Part shown: one piece after another, positions 1 through 9,430 of the stretch | How the letters are laid out: every line of letters begins with the position of its first letter | How positions within the stretch are numbered: the first letter of the stretch is position 1 | Notes under the pieces: generated by a model | Told to the model about the DNA's origin: nothing | Seen by the model: only the letters and a program-made list of their open reading frames with translations | Databases searched by the model: none | Position numbers and translations under genes: made by a program | Assembly (NCBI GenBank): GCA_007128315.1 | Contig: SKXQ01000098.1 | Span: forward strand, 1 to 47,069 | Length of the DNA: 47,069 nt | Direction of reading: 5' to 3' | Source: Spirochaetaceae bacterium | GTDB lineage: Bacteria; Spirochaetota; Spirochaetia; DSM-27196; SKKC01

Positions 1-96
1 GGATCGTACGGATACATGGCGGTACTCGCGCTCACTGCAACGATCGCCGCGTACGCTGCGACGAAGCGCATTCTCATGAAGGAGGCCCGTATATGA
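1..96 (+). CDS. C-terminal end of an ABC transporter membrane protein (partial)
   Basis: The window opens inside a reading frame of which only the last 31 codons are visible. They encode one hydrophobic helix (YMAVLALTATIAAYAATK) followed by a short basic tail, ending in TGA at 94-96. This is what the last membrane helix of an ABC-2 type permease looks like. The stop overlaps the start of the next permease gene by four bases (ATGA), so the two are translationally coupled and probably form a heteromeric ABC-2 export channel. The ATPase should lie further upstream, outside the window. The family call rests mainly on the neighbour, since the visible piece is too short to identify alone. Confidence 0.6.
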   Translation, partial: GSYGYMAVLALTATIAAYAATKRILMKEARI

Positions 97-1115
97 GCGC
101 ATTCTCACGCATACGTACACGACTCGCTGCGGACTGGACGATGGCTCGCCGTGACCCTGTTTCGCTGTATATCCTGCTCGCTCCGGTTATTTTCGCGGTG
201 CTGATCAGGGCCTTCGTTCCCGGGGCGGGGGAGCAGCGTCCGACGTTTGCCGTTCTCGATTCAGTGCCCGAGGAGTCCCGGTCTCTGCTGTCCTCCTTCG
301 GCGAGCTTGTCCTGTTCGAGGAACGGTCTCATCTGGAAGCGCGCGTGAACCGACCCGACGATGTGCCGGGCTTCGTCATGACCGAAGCGGGGCTTACGAT
401 GCTTCTGCAGGGCGACGAATCGGAGGCCTCGGAACGCTACTTTCGCATGGTGCTGCTCGATACCCGCTCGGGCGGTCGGGTGCTCGAGGCGGTATCGGGA
501 GAAACGGGAGGCGTCACCGGACCTGATGCAGCCGAATCCGTATTGTTGAGGTATCTCGCAGTTGTCGTACTCATGACAACGGTGCTTCTCGGCGGCATGC
601 AGGTCGGCTTTCTCCTCGTCGAGGACCGAAGTACCGGGGCTATTCGGGCGCTGGCCGTATCGCCGCTTCGTCTGCGGGACTACCTCAGTGCACGCTACCT
701 GTACACGATCGCACAAAGCGGCCTCGGAATGATTGCCGCGGCGTATATCATGCTGGGGGTTTCGGTAAATCTTCCGGCCTTACTGCTCGTCGTACTCATC
801 GGCGGACTCAGTGGAGCGCTCGTGGGAACCCTGCTCGGTACCCTGGCCGACAGCCAGATCGCCGCGATGGGTGTTGGAAAGCTGATTATTCCTCTGTTTC
901 TGCTCGTGCCGCTTTTGAGTCTGGTGATTCCTGCGTCCTTCCGCCCGCTCCTGTGGCCGTTTCCGAACTTCTGGCTGTGGAGTATGCTGGAATCGATGTA
1001 TGTCGGAAGGCTCGGCTATGGGTTCGGGTTGAGTGCAGTGCTCGCAGCAGCGCTGGGGCTGCTCGCGAATATCCCTCTCATGATCCGGCTGAAGGCGAGT
1101 GTAAAGCTTCGATAG
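93..1115 (+). CDS. ABC-2 type transporter permease
   Basis: A 340-residue inner-membrane protein with the ABC-2 layout. There is one N-terminal helix (about residues 25-42, LYILLAPVIFAVLIRAFVP), an extracytoplasmic region of about 110 residues, then five to six closely spaced helices from about residue 150 to the end. The segment between the first two C-terminal helices (FLLVEDRSTGAIRALAVSPLRLRDYL) is the typical ABC-2 cytoplasmic loop preceding the 'YL.ar' helix. The start overlaps the upstream permease stop by four bases. Such proteins form the channel of exporters for drugs, lipids or polysaccharides. The substrate cannot be read from the sequence. The ATPase is not in the window. Confidence 0.85.
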   Translation: MSAFSRIRTRLAADWTMARRDPVSLYILLAPVIFAVLIRAFVPGAGEQRPTFAVLDSVPEESRSLLSSFGELVLFEERSHLEARVNRPDDVPGFVMTEAGLTMLLQGDESEASERYFRMVLLDTRSGGRVLEAVSGETGGVTGPDAAESVLLRYLAVVVLMTTVLLGGMQVGFLLVEDRSTGAIRALAVSPLRLRDYLSARYLYTIAQSGLGMIAAAYIMLGVSVNLPALLLVVLIGGLSGALVGTLLGTLADSQIAAMGVGKLIIPLFLLVPLLSLVIPASFRPLLWPFPNFWLWSMLESMYVGRLGYGFGLSAVLAAALGLLANIPLMIRLKASVKLR

Positions 1116-1155
1116 CGCCGCTAATCGCGTGCTCGCGGCCGGCGGACAACTTCAC

Positions 1156-1161
1156 TATACT
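1156..1161 (+). promoter_or_regulatory. -10 element of a likely leaderless promoter
   Basis: TATACT ends seven bases before the ATG of the receiver/PAS kinase, so transcription would begin at or next to the start codon. No good -35 hexamer is visible at 16-18 bases upstream. This is therefore weaker than the other promoters of this kind in the window. Confidence 0.4.
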
Positions 1162-1168
1162 TGATCGC

Positions 1169-3367
1169 ATGACACACGGCGGCGCTGGCCTGAGCATTCT
1201 TCTCTGCGATGACGAACGTATCGTCGCGTTTGCCGGGAAAGCCATGCTCGAGGCTGCGGGATACACGGTTGAAATTGCCGGGAGCGGTGAGCAGGCGCTT
1301 AAGATGCTGGCCGACGCTCACCAGGCGGGGCGACCGAAACCCGCTCTCATTCTCATGGACATAGATCTGGGCCCGGGCATGGACGGAACGCAGGCCGCCG
1401 AACAGATTGTTGCCGGCTACGAAATCCCGGTTGTATTTCTCTCCTCTCATACAGAGCCGGAGATCGTGGAGAAGACCGAAGGCATTACTTCCTACGGATA
1501 CGTCGTCAAGCATTCAGGTGAGACCGTACTGCTCGCTTCGATTCGCATGGCGTTCCGGCTTTTCGAGGCGCGGCAACGACAGGAACGCGCGGAAGAGCGG
1601 CTGCGTGAGCAGAATCGCTATCTCGAACTCTACCGTACGACGGTTGACGGCATGACCGATCACAAGATTGCGGTCGTGGACAGTCAGTATCGCTACCGGG
1701 TTGCGAGCAGGCAGTTCGCCGAAAGTTACCTGAAACAGGAATCAGAAATTGTCGGCGGCACCATAGCGGATCTGACCGGGGCAGAGGTGTTCGAGACGAA
1801 GATACGCCCCAACATAGACCGGGGGCTCGCTGGTGTTCCAACGGAGTTCGAAGACTGGTTCGAGTTTCCGGGTCTCGGCTGGCGGCACATGCGGGTCAGG
1901 TACTACCCGCTGCCGGGCTTTGATCTCGGTGATCACGCCGTGGCTGTGGTCATACAGGACACAACCGAACACATCCGGGCCGAGCAGAGCGCCCGGACGG
2001 CAGAACGGAATCTGGAGCTCATTTTCGATTCGGTTCCGGCCGCCATATGGTTCGCCGATCGCGAGGGGCACTACGTCAGGGTCAATCGTGCCTGGTCCGA
2101 CTCCGTTGGCGTCGAACCGGACGATGCCACAGGGAAAACGGCTGCCGATGTATTCGACACTGATATGGCGCGCCAGCTTGACCGCGAAGAACGGGAAATT
2201 GTGCGCACGGGGACTGCGATACGCGGACACGTCACCGCGTACAGTACCTTGTCCGGCGAGGAGGGCTGGAGCCGTACCGATCGCCTTCCGACAACCGATG
2301 AGTCCGGGAATATTATCGGGGTTGTCGGGTTTGCCGTCGATATCACCGCCGAGCGCAAAGCCATTCGGGAACTCGAAGAGGCCCGGGTTCGTGCGAGCGC
2401 AATTCTTGCCGCACACCCGGACATTGTCTTCGTGACTGACCGGGACGGGCTCATTCTTGAGTATCATACGCGAGCGACAGATCTCCTGGCGTCGACTGAT
2501 CTGATCGGACGCTCGGCCGCAGAAGAACTGCCCGAGGAGACCGGTGTACGCATACTGCAGGCGATACGACAGGCCTACGATACCGGGCGGCTTCAGGTCG
2601 TCGATTACGAGCTGGACGTACCGGCCGGACACCGGCATTTCGAGGACCGGCTCGTCCGGCTTGACGACGGGCGCGTGCTTGGCATTGTGCGCGATATAAC
2701 GGTCAGACGAAACGCGGAGCTTGAGGCGCGCAGGCTCATTGCCGAGAAGGAGAATCTCCTTCGTGAGGTGCAGCACCGTATCAAGAACACCATGAACACC
2801 ATGGGGGCGATGCTGTCGCTTCACGCGGACGCGGTACAGGACAGTCCTGCCGCGAAAGCGGCGCTTACCGATGCCCGGAGCCGGTTCCGGAGCATGGAAG
2901 TACTCTACGATCAGCTTCACCGGTCTGAGTCGCACGACCGGGGCTCCCTGAAAAAGTATCTGAGCCAGGTCGTCCATACGGTTGTGGCCCTGTTTCCGGC
3001 GGGCTCGCGCGTAACCGTATCTGAACAGCTCGACGACCTTGTGCTCCCTACCTCCATCCTTTCACCGGTCGGCATGATCGTGACCGAACTCGTCACAAAC
3101 GCCATGAAGTATGCGTTCGCTGGCGACAGTTCTGACGTCGGCGACGAGGCGAGACTTTCGGTGTCCTCGTGCGTATCGGGTACACGCGTGCGCATCACCG
3201 TCGCCGACAACGGCCCCGGTGTTCAGTCCTGCACTGCCGGAGACATCCGCGAAGGCTTCGGGCGGCGTATGATTCGGGCCCTCACCGAGCAGCTTGATGG
3301 CACCGTAGAGATTGCGACTGATGCCGGAACTTCGGTGAGCGTGGAGTTCAGCGTCCCTGCGACGTAG
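1169..3367 (+). CDS. Response regulator/PAS/HisKA_2 sensor histidine kinase
   Basis: A 732-residue cytoplasmic signalling protein with no membrane helix. It begins with a receiver domain (about residues 10-125; acidic pair in LLCDDER, phospho-acceptor Asp in LILMDIDLG, Lys in YVVKHS). Three PAS-like segments follow (about 160-275, 290-405 and 415-515), then a HisKA_2/HWE-type dimerisation segment whose phosphorylated His lies in LREVQHRIKNTMN (about residue 535), and a C-terminal ATPase domain (VTELVTNAMKYAF, VADNGPGV). The frame is open further upstream, but ATG 1169 is chosen because it starts the receiver domain and has a TATACT element (1156-1161) seven bases before it; there is no Shine-Dalgarno. 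The receiver-first order means an upstream kinase could feed this kinase. No partner regulator is adjacent. Confidence 0.88.
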   Translation: MTHGGAGLSILLCDDERIVAFAGKAMLEAAGYTVEIAGSGEQALKMLADAHQAGRPKPALILMDIDLGPGMDGTQAAEQIVAGYEIPVVFLSSHTEPEIVEKTEGITSYGYVVKHSGETVLLASIRMAFRLFEARQRQERAEERLREQNRYLELYRTTVDGMTDHKIAVVDSQYRYRVASRQFAESYLKQESEIVGGTIADLTGAEVFETKIRPNIDRGLAGVPTEFEDWFEFPGLGWRHMRVRYYPLPGFDLGDHAVAVVIQDTTEHIRAEQSARTAERNLELIFDSVPAAIWFADREGHYVRVNRAWSDSVGVEPDDATGKTAADVFDTDMARQLDREEREIVRTGTAIRGHVTAYSTLSGEEGWSRTDRLPTTDESGNIIGVVGFAVDITAERKAIRELEEARVRASAILAAHPDIVFVTDRDGLILEYHTRATDLLASTDLIGRSAAEELPEETGVRILQAIRQAYDTGRLQVVDYELDVPAGHRHFEDRLVRLDDGRVLGIVRDITVRRNAELEARRLIAEKENLLREVQHRIKNTMNTMGAMLSLHADAVQDSPAAKAALTDARSRFRSMEVLYDQLHRSESHDRGSLKKYLSQVVHTVVALFPAGSRVTVSEQLDDLVLPTSILSPVGMIVTELVTNAMKYAFAGDSSDVGDEARLSVSSCVSGTRVRITVADNGPGVQSCTAGDIREGFGRRMIRALTEQLDGTVEIATDAGTSVSVEFSVPAT

Positions 3368-3381
3368 TCAGACCATGCCGG

Positions 3382-4953
3382 TCAGCCCTCGTTCATGCCC
3401 GCGTCAACGGCGGCTCGTTCCGCCCCGAGGGCGGCCTTGTAGCGGGCGAAATAGGCGGTAAAACCCGCCACGTCTCCGGCATCGGGTGCGACGGTACTGA
3501 CCGCGGCGTCCGCGAAGACCCGGTCGAGGTAGTCCGGAAGCGATCCTCCGCCGTCCTTCAGGAAGGAGGCGAGCAGGGCCATACCCCATGAACCGCCTTC
3601 ACCGGCGGTCTCCATGACCGAGCAGGCACAGCCGGTTACCGCCGCGGCGAGTTGCTGACCGATACGAGGTGTCGTAAAGAATCCACCGTGGCCCGTAATG
3701 CGCTCGACGGTTGCTTTTTCCCGCTCGCGCAGAACGTCGAGTCCTATGCGCATGGCGGCGAGCGCCGAAAACAGATGCGCCCGCATCAGGTTCGCGGGTG
3801 TAAAACGCGCACTCGAGGAGCGCAGAAACAGTGGCACCCCGTCGGCGAATCCGGTCAGGTGTTCTCCCGACCGGTACGGGATCACCGTGAGGCCCCCGGC
3901 GTCCGCATCGGCCTCGAGCGCGAGCGGCAGGAGCGCGGAGAATCCCTCGTTCATGGAAACCTTATTACCAAGGGCGGCTGACGCTTCTGTCAGCATGGAA
4001 ACCCAGTCATTCAGATCCGAGGTGCAGTTGTTGGAGTGCGCCATTGCAACGGTCTTGCCGTCGGGAGTCAGGAACACGTCAATCTCTTCGTGAAATCCTG
4101 CGAGCGGCTTTTCAAGAACAACCATCGCGAAGGCGGACGTGCCGGCAGACATGTTCGCGGTCCGGGGACGTATGCTGTTGGTCGCGATCATGCCCGTTCC
4201 CGCATCGCCTTCAGGCGGGCAGAATGGAAGCCCTGCCTGTACGGTGCCGGTGGGGTCGAATTTTTCAATCGCCCCTTCGTCCAGCGTGCCGGCGCCGGTC
4301 CCGTGCTCTACGACCTCGGGCATTATGTCGAGGAATCGGTAAGGCATTCCGTGTTTTTCCAGTAGTTCGTCGAACAGGGCAACGTATCTCGCATCGTAGG
4401 TCAGGGTCGCGGGATCAACCGGAAACATACCCGAAGCTTCATTCAGACCGAGCACGTGCTTCCCGGTCAGTGTGTAGTGGACGTGTCCGGCGAGTGAAGT
4501 CAGCCGCCTGATATGGGGAACGTGATCCTCACTGTTCAGTACGGCCTCGTACAGGTGTGCAACGCTCCATCTCTGTGGAACAGGAAACTGAAAGAGCTCG
4601 CTGAGCTCAGCCGACGCGCGGTGTGTGCGGTTGTTCCTCCACGTGCGAAAGGGCACAAGCAGATTGTCGTGTTCATCAAACACAAGATAGCCGTGCATCA
4701 TTCCGCTGAGACCGGCCGCCGCGATCTGCGGGGCGGTACCGGCGGAGTTCCGGTAATCATCGATCAGCGATCGCATCGACTCCCGGAGGCCGGTCCACGC
4801 ATCTCCGAGGGGATAAGACCAGTATCCGTCCACCTGCGTGTCCTGCCAGGTATACGATCCGGATGCGACGGGCTTCCACGTCGAATCGATCAGAGCGGCC
4901 TTTATTCGCGTTGATCCGAACTCTATGCCGAGAGACAGGTCAGATGTACTCAT
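3382..4953 (-). CDS. FGGY-family carbohydrate kinase (probable pentulose kinase)
   Basis: A 523-residue cytoplasmic sugar kinase that would phosphorylate a ketopentose or similar sugar with ATP. The N-terminal phosphate loop LGIEFGSTRIKAALID, the substrate region GLSGMMHGYLVFD, the ASGMFPVD segment and the second ATPase lobe (AGTSAFAMVV, GHGGFF) mark the FGGY fold at normal length. It resembles the subgroup often annotated as xylulokinase or alternative L-ribulokinase near arabinose and xylose genes. The exact sugar is not decidable here. Start 4953 is chosen because AAGGAG lies seven bases upstream; an upstream in-frame ATG at 4998 would overlap the divergent regulator's promoter region. It is divergent from the AraC-type regulator gene and near a sugar ABC importer, fitting a pentose catabolic role. 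Confidence 0.85.
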   Translation of the reverse strand: MSTSDLSLGIEFGSTRIKAALIDSTWKPVASGSYTWQDTQVDGYWSYPLGDAWTGLRESMRSLIDDYRNSAGTAPQIAAAGLSGMMHGYLVFDEHDNLLVPFRTWRNNRTHRASAELSELFQFPVPQRWSVAHLYEAVLNSEDHVPHIRRLTSLAGHVHYTLTGKHVLGLNEASGMFPVDPATLTYDARYVALFDELLEKHGMPYRFLDIMPEVVEHGTGAGTLDEGAIEKFDPTGTVQAGLPFCPPEGDAGTGMIATNSIRPRTANMSAGTSAFAMVVLEKPLAGFHEEIDVFLTPDGKTVAMAHSNNCTSDLNDWVSMLTEASAALGNKVSMNEGFSALLPLALEADADAGGLTVIPYRSGEHLTGFADGVPLFLRSSSARFTPANLMRAHLFSALAAMRIGLDVLREREKATVERITGHGGFFTTPRIGQQLAAAVTGCACSVMETAGEGGSWGMALLASFLKDGGGSLPDYLDRVFADAAVSTVAPDAGDVAGFTAYFARYKAALGAERAAVDAGMNEG

Positions 4954-4987
4954 GTATATACTCCTTTTTGGATTGTCGGTACCGGTG

Positions 4988-4993
4988 TAGAAT
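4988..4993 (+). promoter_or_regulatory. -10 element of the sensing-operon promoter (near-leaderless)
   Basis: TAGAAT ends nine bases before the ATG of the AraC-type response regulator and no ribosome-binding site is present. A weak TTTTTG at 4965-4970 would give a 17-base spacer. It lies in the divergent gap with the FGGY kinase gene, so one control region could serve both directions. Confidence 0.4.
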
Positions 4994-5002
4994 ACCACAG
5001 CA

Positions 5003-6619
5003 ATGGAGAATCGCGCAGACCGCTATACCATCATCGTAGTCGATGATGAACAGATTATTCGGGACGGCCTGCAACGTCATGTCGACTGGGAAGCACAGGG
5101 TTACCGTCTTCTTGGCACCTGTGAGGACGGAGCTCAAGCTGTGGCCATGCTCGAAGAGCAACCCGTTGACGTGATCATCAGCGACATCTCCATGCCGTTC
5201 CTCGACGGGCTTGAGTTGTCGGAAGTCGTACGGAATCGGTATCCCCGGACCAAGGTAATTCTACTCACCGGTCACGACCGCATCGAGTATGCCCAGGAGG
5301 CGGTCAGACAGCACGTGGCCAGTTTTCTCCTGAAGCCGATTACACCGAATGAACTGCGTGAGGTGCTCGCAGCGACCCGCAGCGAGCTCGATCAGGACAG
5401 GAAAGAAACGCTCGACCGGGCCCGCCTCGAGCGGCAGCTCGCCGAAAGCATGCCCTTGCTGCGGGAGCGTATTCTGAACCGGATTATTCTCGGGCAGCTG
5501 CGAGAGCCCGGAATTCGGGGCGCACTTGAACTGAGTGGCATGTCCATGCCGGGCGGGTTTCTGGTGGCGCTGATAGCCGACCGCGATGAGCCGGCCGGCC
5601 GGGATCGTTCATCGACCGATGTTGAGCTTGATCTCATCGCCCTGCAGAACGTGGTAGAACGGACTGGCGGTCAACCGCCGAACCGGCTCGTATTCCGTGA
5701 CATGGACGGCCGGGTCGTCTGCATTACCGGAGGGGCTTCCTTCAGGGAAGCTTCGTCTGAGGCCCTTCGTTTTGCCGAGGATCTGAATGCACGGGTCGCT
5801 GCGAAACTCGATTCGCCGGTGAGCATCGGTATAGGACGAGCGGTGGCAGGCGTCAAGGGCATCGTACAGTCGTACCGTGAAGCCGGTTTTGCCCTGAGTT
5901 ATCGTTTCACCGTCGGAAGCGGACGCATAATCGAATACGATGACGCGTCGGGTGCAGGCGATGATCTGGCGTGGAATCCCACCGACGATGAGCACGAGAT
6001 TATCAGGTCGCTCGGAGCGGGACGTATCGATGACAGTACCGAACGCATCCGGCGGATGATACAGGATATGCGCGAACGCGAGCTCAGCCCCGATCATTGC
6101 AGACTTATTCTTCTCCGTCTCGTTGCCCGCATCATCGATACTGCCGTTGATCTCTCGGTCGAACCGGGACTGGTCTTTGGCGACAGCAGCCCTATCGACG
6201 CACTTGCTACGCTGAAGACGCTTGACCGCATCGAAAACTGGCTTCTTGCAGTCTTCGAGCGTTGGCACGAGGTTCTCGGAAGCCGACGACAGCAGCGCTC
6301 ACTTCGGAAAGCCGCCGAGGCGCAGGAGTACATCCGGCATCGCTCGTCCGACCCGGATCTCTCGGTTGAACGGGTCTGTTCGGCGATCGGTGTAGGAACG
6401 AGTTACTTCAGCAGTATTTTCAAGCAGCACACCGGCAGGACCTTTGTCGAGTATCTGACCTCACTTCGCATGGAACGGGCAAAGGAGCTTCTGCGTGCGA
6501 GCGATCAGTTGACCTACGAGATTGCCGCCGAAGTCGGTTACCGCGATCCGCACTATTTCAGCAACTCCTTCAAGCGCTACTGCGGAATGACGCCGCGAGA
6601 GTACCGGAACGATGTCTGA
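5003..6619 (+). CDS. YesN-type response regulator with AraC DNA-binding domain
   Basis: A 538-residue transcription factor. The N-terminal receiver (residues 9-125) has the acidic pocket D14-D15, phospho-acceptor D61 (ISDISMP) and the conserved Lys in FLLKPITP. A middle region of about 300 residues is of the YesN kind. The C-terminal AraC-type double helix-turn-helix occupies about residues 435-538 (SVERVCSAIGVGTSYFSSIF; EIAAEVGYRDPHYFSNSFKR). Members act with YesM-type kinases to switch on sugar transport and glycoside-use genes. The gene overlaps the following kinase gene by eight bases, and that kinase overlaps a binding-protein gene by four, so the three are one unit. Likely targets are the FGGY kinase and the ABC importer that flank it (inference). 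Confidence 0.92.
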   Translation: MENRADRYTIIVVDDEQIIRDGLQRHVDWEAQGYRLLGTCEDGAQAVAMLEEQPVDVIISDISMPFLDGLELSEVVRNRYPRTKVILLTGHDRIEYAQEAVRQHVASFLLKPITPNELREVLAATRSELDQDRKETLDRARLERQLAESMPLLRERILNRIILGQLREPGIRGALELSGMSMPGGFLVALIADRDEPAGRDRSSTDVELDLIALQNVVERTGGQPPNRLVFRDMDGRVVCITGGASFREASSEALRFAEDLNARVAAKLDSPVSIGIGRAVAGVKGIVQSYREAGFALSYRFTVGSGRIIEYDDASGAGDDLAWNPTDDEHEIIRSLGAGRIDDSTERIRRMIQDMRERELSPDHCRLILLRLVARIIDTAVDLSVEPGLVFGDSSPIDALATLKTLDRIENWLLAVFERWHEVLGSRRQQRSLRKAAEAQEYIRHRSSDPDLSVERVCSAIGVGTSYFSSIFKQHTGRTFVEYLTSLRMERAKELLRASDQLTYEIAAEVGYRDPHYFSNSFKRYCGMTPREYRNDV

Positions 6620-8441
6620 GCGAGGACCCGCCGGACGCCGCCGGTCAACCATTTTGCCGCGTATAGGCGGTATACAGGCTTCCATAACCGCCGCCCTTTC
6701 CATGATGGTCCTGATTACCATCCTGTTCATGAGTGTCGCGTCCTATAACGTCACGAGGCGTGTGCTGGTCGATACCGCACAGGAGTACACCGCTCAGCTG
6801 GTAACACAACTGCGTGCGAGCATCGACTCCTACATCGCCAACATGAAGAGTATCGCCGAGGTCATTCACCGGGACTCCAATGTCCGTCGATACGTCAGCG
6901 ACGCCGATCCAGGCGTGGACGTGCGTGAGTCCGTCTTCTCGCTCCTGAACTCGGTGTCCCAGACCAGGGATGATATTTCGCTGCTGATGGTTGCAGGCAC
7001 CAACGGGGATCCGGTGTTTCACGACGACGGTCTGCGCATGAACCCCGCCGTGTCGCTCGAACAGCAGCGCTGGTTTCGCAGTGCCGCGAATGCGGGAGGC
7101 GAGCCGGTTATTACACCTGCGCAAGTGCAGAATATCATCGCCGATCGCTATCGCTGGGTCATATCACTCTCGCGTACCATGGCCGGGGGTGTACTTCTGG
7201 TCGACCTGAACTTCACGATCATCGAAGATCTGCTCGCATCCGTGCAGCTGGGAAACCGCGGGTATGTATTCGTCGTCTCGGAGACCGGGGCTCTGGTCTA
7301 TCACCCGCAGCAGCAGCTGATCTTCAGCAATCTGCGCGACGAGCGTATCGCAGAAGTCATGGCTATAGGTCGGGGTTCGTTTACCGCGGGCTACGGTTCG
7401 GACGAGCAGATCTACACCGTCGCTCACAGCGAAAGTACGGGGTGGAAAGTCGTCGGCGTGAACTACGTGGAGGAGCTGCTGGCTGACGCCCGCGATGTAC
7501 TTGTCCTGTATGTTCTGTTCGGCTTTCTCTGTTTTGTTCTCGTCGTGCTGCTTTCGCAGCTCCTGACCGTTCGCATCTCGTACCCGATACGGCGCCTTCG
7601 CGAGTCAATGAAAGCAGTCGAGCAGGGCAACTTCGACATTCAGGTTGATGTCCGCGGCGGTGCGGAAGTTGTTGATCTGAGTCGTGACTTCAACATCATG
7701 ATAGGAGAGATCAAGTCGCTCATGCGCCAGAACTCTGCCCGTCAGGCGGAGATGCGGCAGAGCGAACTCAAGGCGCTGCAGAATCAGATCACACCGCATT
7801 TTGTATACAACACGCTGGACTCGATTATCTGGATGGCCGAGGGCAGGGAGTACGAGCGGGTTATTACCATGACCTCCGCGCTCGCGCGACTGCTCCGGCT
7901 CAGCATAAGTCAGGGGAACGAACTGATTCCAGTGTCAGCAGAGCTTGAGCACGTCGAGAACTATCTGACCATACAGAGAATGCGATATTCGCCCGAGAAA
8001 GTAGACTTCCACATAGAAGCCGATCCCGCGGTTCTGGGTCAGGAAACCTTGCGAATCGTCCTGCAGCCGCTGGTCGAGAACGCGATCTACCACGGTCTGC
8101 GGACGAAAGACCAGGGCGGGCACATTGTGGTTCGCGTCTTTCGGGATTCCGATACACTGGTCTGTGAGGTCTCCGATGACGGCGTCGGCATGCCTGTAGA
8201 ACTCGCGCGTTCGCTTCTGCATGGGGATGCAGCGGCATCGAGGCTCAAGGAAGTGACTGCCGGTCGTGCGCGCAGCGGTCGCACTGGTGAGAGTTCCGGC
8301 GTTGGTGTTCGAAACGTTCACGACCGGATTCGCCTGTACTACGGTGAGGCCTACGGACTGTCTTTCGAAAGTGAGCTCGGTTGTGGTACCACGGTAATCG
8401 TGCGGCAGCCGGTTCTCGAAAAGAAACTGGAGAGCACATGA
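6612..8441 (+). CDS. YesM/LytS-type sensor histidine kinase with Cache sensor and HAMP
   Basis: A 609-residue inner-membrane kinase. Helix 1 lies at about residues 22-46. A large extracytoplasmic region with the Cache pattern follows (about 50-295; QRWFRSA, GYVFVVSETGALVYHP, STGWKVVGV), then helix 2 at about 298-322 and a HAMP segment (RISYPIRRLRESMKAVEQGNFD). The His_kinase box has its phospho-His in QITPHFVYNTLDSI, and the ATPase domain follows (LVENAIYHGL, VSDDGVGMP, GVGVRNVHDRI). The intact HAMP and ATP-binding motifs argue for activity. Its ATG lies inside the end of the response-regulator gene (8-base overlap) and its own stop overlaps the start of the anchored binding-protein gene. It should phosphorylate the AraC-type regulator encoded just before it. 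Confidence 0.93.
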   Translation: MSERGPAGRRRSTILPRIGGIQASITAALSMMVLITILFMSVASYNVTRRVLVDTAQEYTAQLVTQLRASIDSYIANMKSIAEVIHRDSNVRRYVSDADPGVDVRESVFSLLNSVSQTRDDISLLMVAGTNGDPVFHDDGLRMNPAVSLEQQRWFRSAANAGGEPVITPAQVQNIIADRYRWVISLSRTMAGGVLLVDLNFTIIEDLLASVQLGNRGYVFVVSETGALVYHPQQQLIFSNLRDERIAEVMAIGRGSFTAGYGSDEQIYTVAHSESTGWKVVGVNYVEELLADARDVLVLYVLFGFLCFVLVVLLSQLLTVRISYPIRRLRESMKAVEQGNFDIQVDVRGGAEVVDLSRDFNIMIGEIKSLMRQNSARQAEMRQSELKALQNQITPHFVYNTLDSIIWMAEGREYERVITMTSALARLLRLSISQGNELIPVSAELEHVENYLTIQRMRYSPEKVDFHIEADPAVLGQETLRIVLQPLVENAIYHGLRTKDQGGHIVVRVFRDSDTLVCEVSDDGVGMPVELARSLLHGDAAASRLKEVTAGRARSGRTGESSGVGVRNVHDRIRLYYGEAYGLSFESELGCGTTVIVRQPVLEKKLEST

Positions 8442-9430
8442 AGATCGGTACAACCATCGCGGCGAGCATCATAACGATTGTGATCGCCGCGCTTATCACG
8501 GTGTTTGTGGTTCGGAGTCTCATGCCCGCACAGGAAACGTCATACGACATCGTCGTGGTAGTAAAAGCCATGAGTCCGGACATGGAGTTCTGGGAGATCG
8601 TCCGGGCCGGTATCGATACCGCAGCGCGTGAGTTCGGTGTCGAGCCGAGGGTAACGGGGCCCTGGCTTGAGCGTGACATTGCCGATCAGATACGCATACT
8701 CAGCGAGATCATCGATGAGCGGCCGGACGGGGTTATTCTTGCGGCGTCTGACTACGAGGCCCTGGCTCCTCTGGCAGACCGGGCGGTCGCGGCGGGTATT
8801 TCGCTGGTAACCATCGACAGCGCGGTTGCGGGCGATGCTGCGGCCAGTTTCGTCGCTACCGATAATCTGAGAGCAGGCGAACGGGCGGGAGAGGCTATGG
8901 CTGCGGTTCTACCCGAAGGCTCCACCGTTGCAATCGTGAGCCATATCGAGGAAGTTGCAACCTCCATCGATCGCGAGTACGGCGCCCTGCGCGGGCTTGC
9001 CCGGCGCGGGAACTACAACTTTCTCGGCACCTATTTCTCCGAGAACACGCTCGAGCTCGCCTACGCACACGCCGAGCGCCTTATGAACGAGCATCCTGAT
9101 CTTGGCGGTATCATCGGTTTGAACGAGACAAGCACAGTCGGTGTTGCGCGTGCGGTTCGGGACGCCGGGAAGGCATCACAGGTGCGCGTTGTCGGGTTCG
9201 ACCACTCTCAGGAGGAAATCGCCTTCCTTGAGCAGGATGTAATTCAGGCGCTGATCGTACAGAAGCCCTTCAATATGGGGTACGTGTCCTTGAGGACAAT
9301 GATTGACGTCCTTGAAGGAAGAGCTGTGGAACAGTTTATTGATACCGGCAGTGAACTCGTAACACGAGAGAACATGTACGACCCGGAATTTCAGCAGTTG
9401 CTGTTTCCGTTTTTTGATCCCGCGAGATAA
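8438..9430 (+). CDS. Membrane-anchored periplasmic sugar-binding protein (probable co-sensor)
   Basis: A 330-residue protein of the LacI-like periplasmic-binding fold (Peripla_BP_4). Both lobes are visible (ERDIADQIRILSEIIDERPDGVILAASD; NEHPDLGGIIGLNETSTVGVARAV; VRVVGFDHS). The N-terminus is an uninterrupted helix (about residues 5-28, ITIVIAALITVFVV) with no lipobox and no clear signal-peptidase site, so it is probably a membrane anchor. ATG 8438 overlaps the kinase stop (ATGA). The importer on the opposite strand has its own secreted binding protein, so this one more likely senses sugar for the kinase, like XylFII in the clostridial XylFII-LytS/YesN xylose system. That role is inferred from gene order and the anchor. 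It could instead be a second import subunit. Confidence 0.83.
   Translation: MKIGTTIAASIITIVIAALITVFVVRSLMPAQETSYDIVVVVKAMSPDMEFWEIVRAGIDTAAREFGVEPRVTGPWLERDIADQIRILSEIIDERPDGVILAASDYEALAPLADRAVAAGISLVTIDSAVAGDAAASFVATDNLRAGERAGEAMAAVLPEGSTVAIVSHIEEVATSIDREYGALRGLARRGNYNFLGTYFSENTLELAYAHAERLMNEHPDLGGIIGLNETSTVGVARAVRDAGKASQVRVVGFDHSQEEIAFLEQDVIQALIVQKPFNMGYVSLRTMIDVLEGRAVEQFIDTGSELVTRENMYDPEFQQLLFPFFDPAR

Noticed and set aside
953..1168. Extension of the receiver/PAS kinase upstream of ATG 1169
   Set aside because: The extension would overlap the permease gene by over 160 bases, is Arg/Cys-rich and lacks any domain; the promoter element lies within it.
1742..2977. 411-codon minus-strand open frame opposite the PAS kinase
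   Set aside because: It overlaps the well-supported PAS and kinase domains entirely; composition is typical of an antisense shadow.
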